Assembly (NCBI GenBank): GCA_003646935.1
Contig: QMLW01000089.1
Span: 1-7,199 of the forward strand
DNA: 7,199 nt
Reading direction: 5' to 3'
From: Deltaproteobacteria bacterium
GTDB taxonomy: Bacteria > Desulfobacterota > DSM-4660 > Desulfatiglandales > B25-G16
Position 1 is the first letter of the stretch. Each line of letters opens with the position of its first letter. Below the pieces are notes generated by a model, which did not search any database, was not told the DNA's origin, and worked only from the letters and a program-made list of their open reading frames with translations. This document shows, one piece after another, positions 6,704-7,199 of this stretch. The position numbers were made by a program, and so were the translations under genes.

Positions 6704-7199
6704 TGAGATCCAGGGCCTTGTTCGCCAAATCCGGGCTAAGACCGAGAAAAAGCCTGGGCCAGCATTTCCTGGAAGATCCCAATGTAGTCAGGAAAATCAT
6801 CTCTCATGCACGCCTCCAAGATACCGATGTGGTGGTGGAAATAGGCCCAGGGTTAGGTGCCCTTACCATCCCCATGCTCCCTCACATCCGCCATCTCGTG
6901 GCCATAGAAAAGGATCCTCTGTTGATCGATCTGCTGCGGGAAAAGCTCTCGCCCCTTGAAACACAAAAGATCACCCTTGTATCCGGGGATGTGCTACAAT
7001 TTGATTTCAAGGAGATCTATGAAAACTTTCAAGGCAAAGTGCGGCTCATGGGTAATCTCCCCTACAATATCTCATCTCCGTTTATGGAACATCTTATTGC
7101 AAATCGACACTATGTCAGAAACGCAATCCTTACGTTCCAATATGAGGTTGCGCAGCGGTTGATCGCTCTGCCGAACAGCAAGGATTACGGTGCTCTCAG
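6703..7199 (+). CDS. rsmA: 16S rRNA (adenine1518-N6/adenine1519-N6)-dimethyltransferase RsmA, 5' part
   Basis: The first 165 residues of RsmA (KsgA), open at the right edge. The enzyme uses S-adenosylmethionine to dimethylate two adjacent adenines in the 3'-end hairpin of 16S rRNA late in 30S assembly. Visible motifs are PRKSLGQHFLEDPNVV (14-29), the SAM-binding EIGPGLGALT (46-55), acidic Glu69 in VAIEKD, SGDVLQFDF (94-102) with Asp96, the catalytic NLPYNISSP (118-126), and EVAQRLIALPNSKDYGAL (148-165), typical of the family. ATG 6703 overlaps the upstream TGA as ATGA-type coupling; AAGG at 6695-6698 is a short-spaced ribosome site. The family's frequent QKE is QYE here (Tyr147). Loss of RsmA gives kasugamycin resistance in known bacteria; the reading frame here is intact as far as seen. 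Confidence 0.95.
   Translation, partial: MRSRALFAKSGLRPRKSLGQHFLEDPNVVRKIISHARLQDTDVVVEIGPGLGALTIPMLPHIRHLVAIEKDPLLIDLLREKLSPLETQKITLVSGDVLQFDFKEIYENFQGKVRLMGNLPYNISSPFMEHLIANRHYVRNAILTFQYEVAQRLIALPNSKDYGAL

Noticed and set aside
6561..6959. 132-codon + strand frame spanning the DUF2062/rsmA junction
   Set aside because: It overlaps two well-supported genes in another frame; its translation is Pro/Arg/His-rich without a known fold.

Overview
The window looks like chromosomal DNA of a Gram-negative bacterium, most likely a Desulfobacterota/deltaproteobacterial relative. This is an inference from gene order (tsaE next to lysC), from gene content, and from a CHASE2-receptor Ser/Thr kinase of a type I associate with proteobacteria. 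No marker gene here fixes the taxon. All seven genes lie on the + strand and base composition is near even. I see no tRNA or rRNA gene, CRISPR array, insertion sequence or phage gene.

Layout. 1-263 is the 3' end of tsaE, the ATPase of tRNA t6A synthesis. 264-519 is an A+T-rich gap that probably holds the promoter and leader of the next operon. 520-4878 is a tight three-gene run: lysC (aspartokinase), a membrane-anchored ComEA-like helix-hairpin-helix protein overlapping the lysC 3' end, and, 14 nt later, a large transmembrane protein made of a CHASE2 sensor, TPR repeats and a Ser/Thr kinase. 4879-5090 is a spacer with a striking long hairpin and complementary short segments. 5091-6110 is tsaD, starting at a GTG. 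6111-6196 has a second hairpin, a candidate terminator. 6197-6703 encodes a small DUF2062 membrane protein whose stop codon overlaps the start of rsmA (ksgA), which runs off the window at 7199.

How the genes fit together. TsaE and TsaD act in the same t6A37 tRNA modification pathway, and RsmA dimethylates 16S rRNA, so the flanks are translation housekeeping. LysC feeds lysine, methionine, threonine and diaminopimelate synthesis. The receptor kinase is the only obvious signalling gene, and nothing in the window identifies its substrate. Most of the region is ordinary core genome. I do not see a clearly new multi-gene system. The points most worth a second look are the one-piece CHASE2-TPR-kinase with a Thr-containing linker, the 16-bp hairpin upstream of tsaD, and a possible internal translation start inside lysC.
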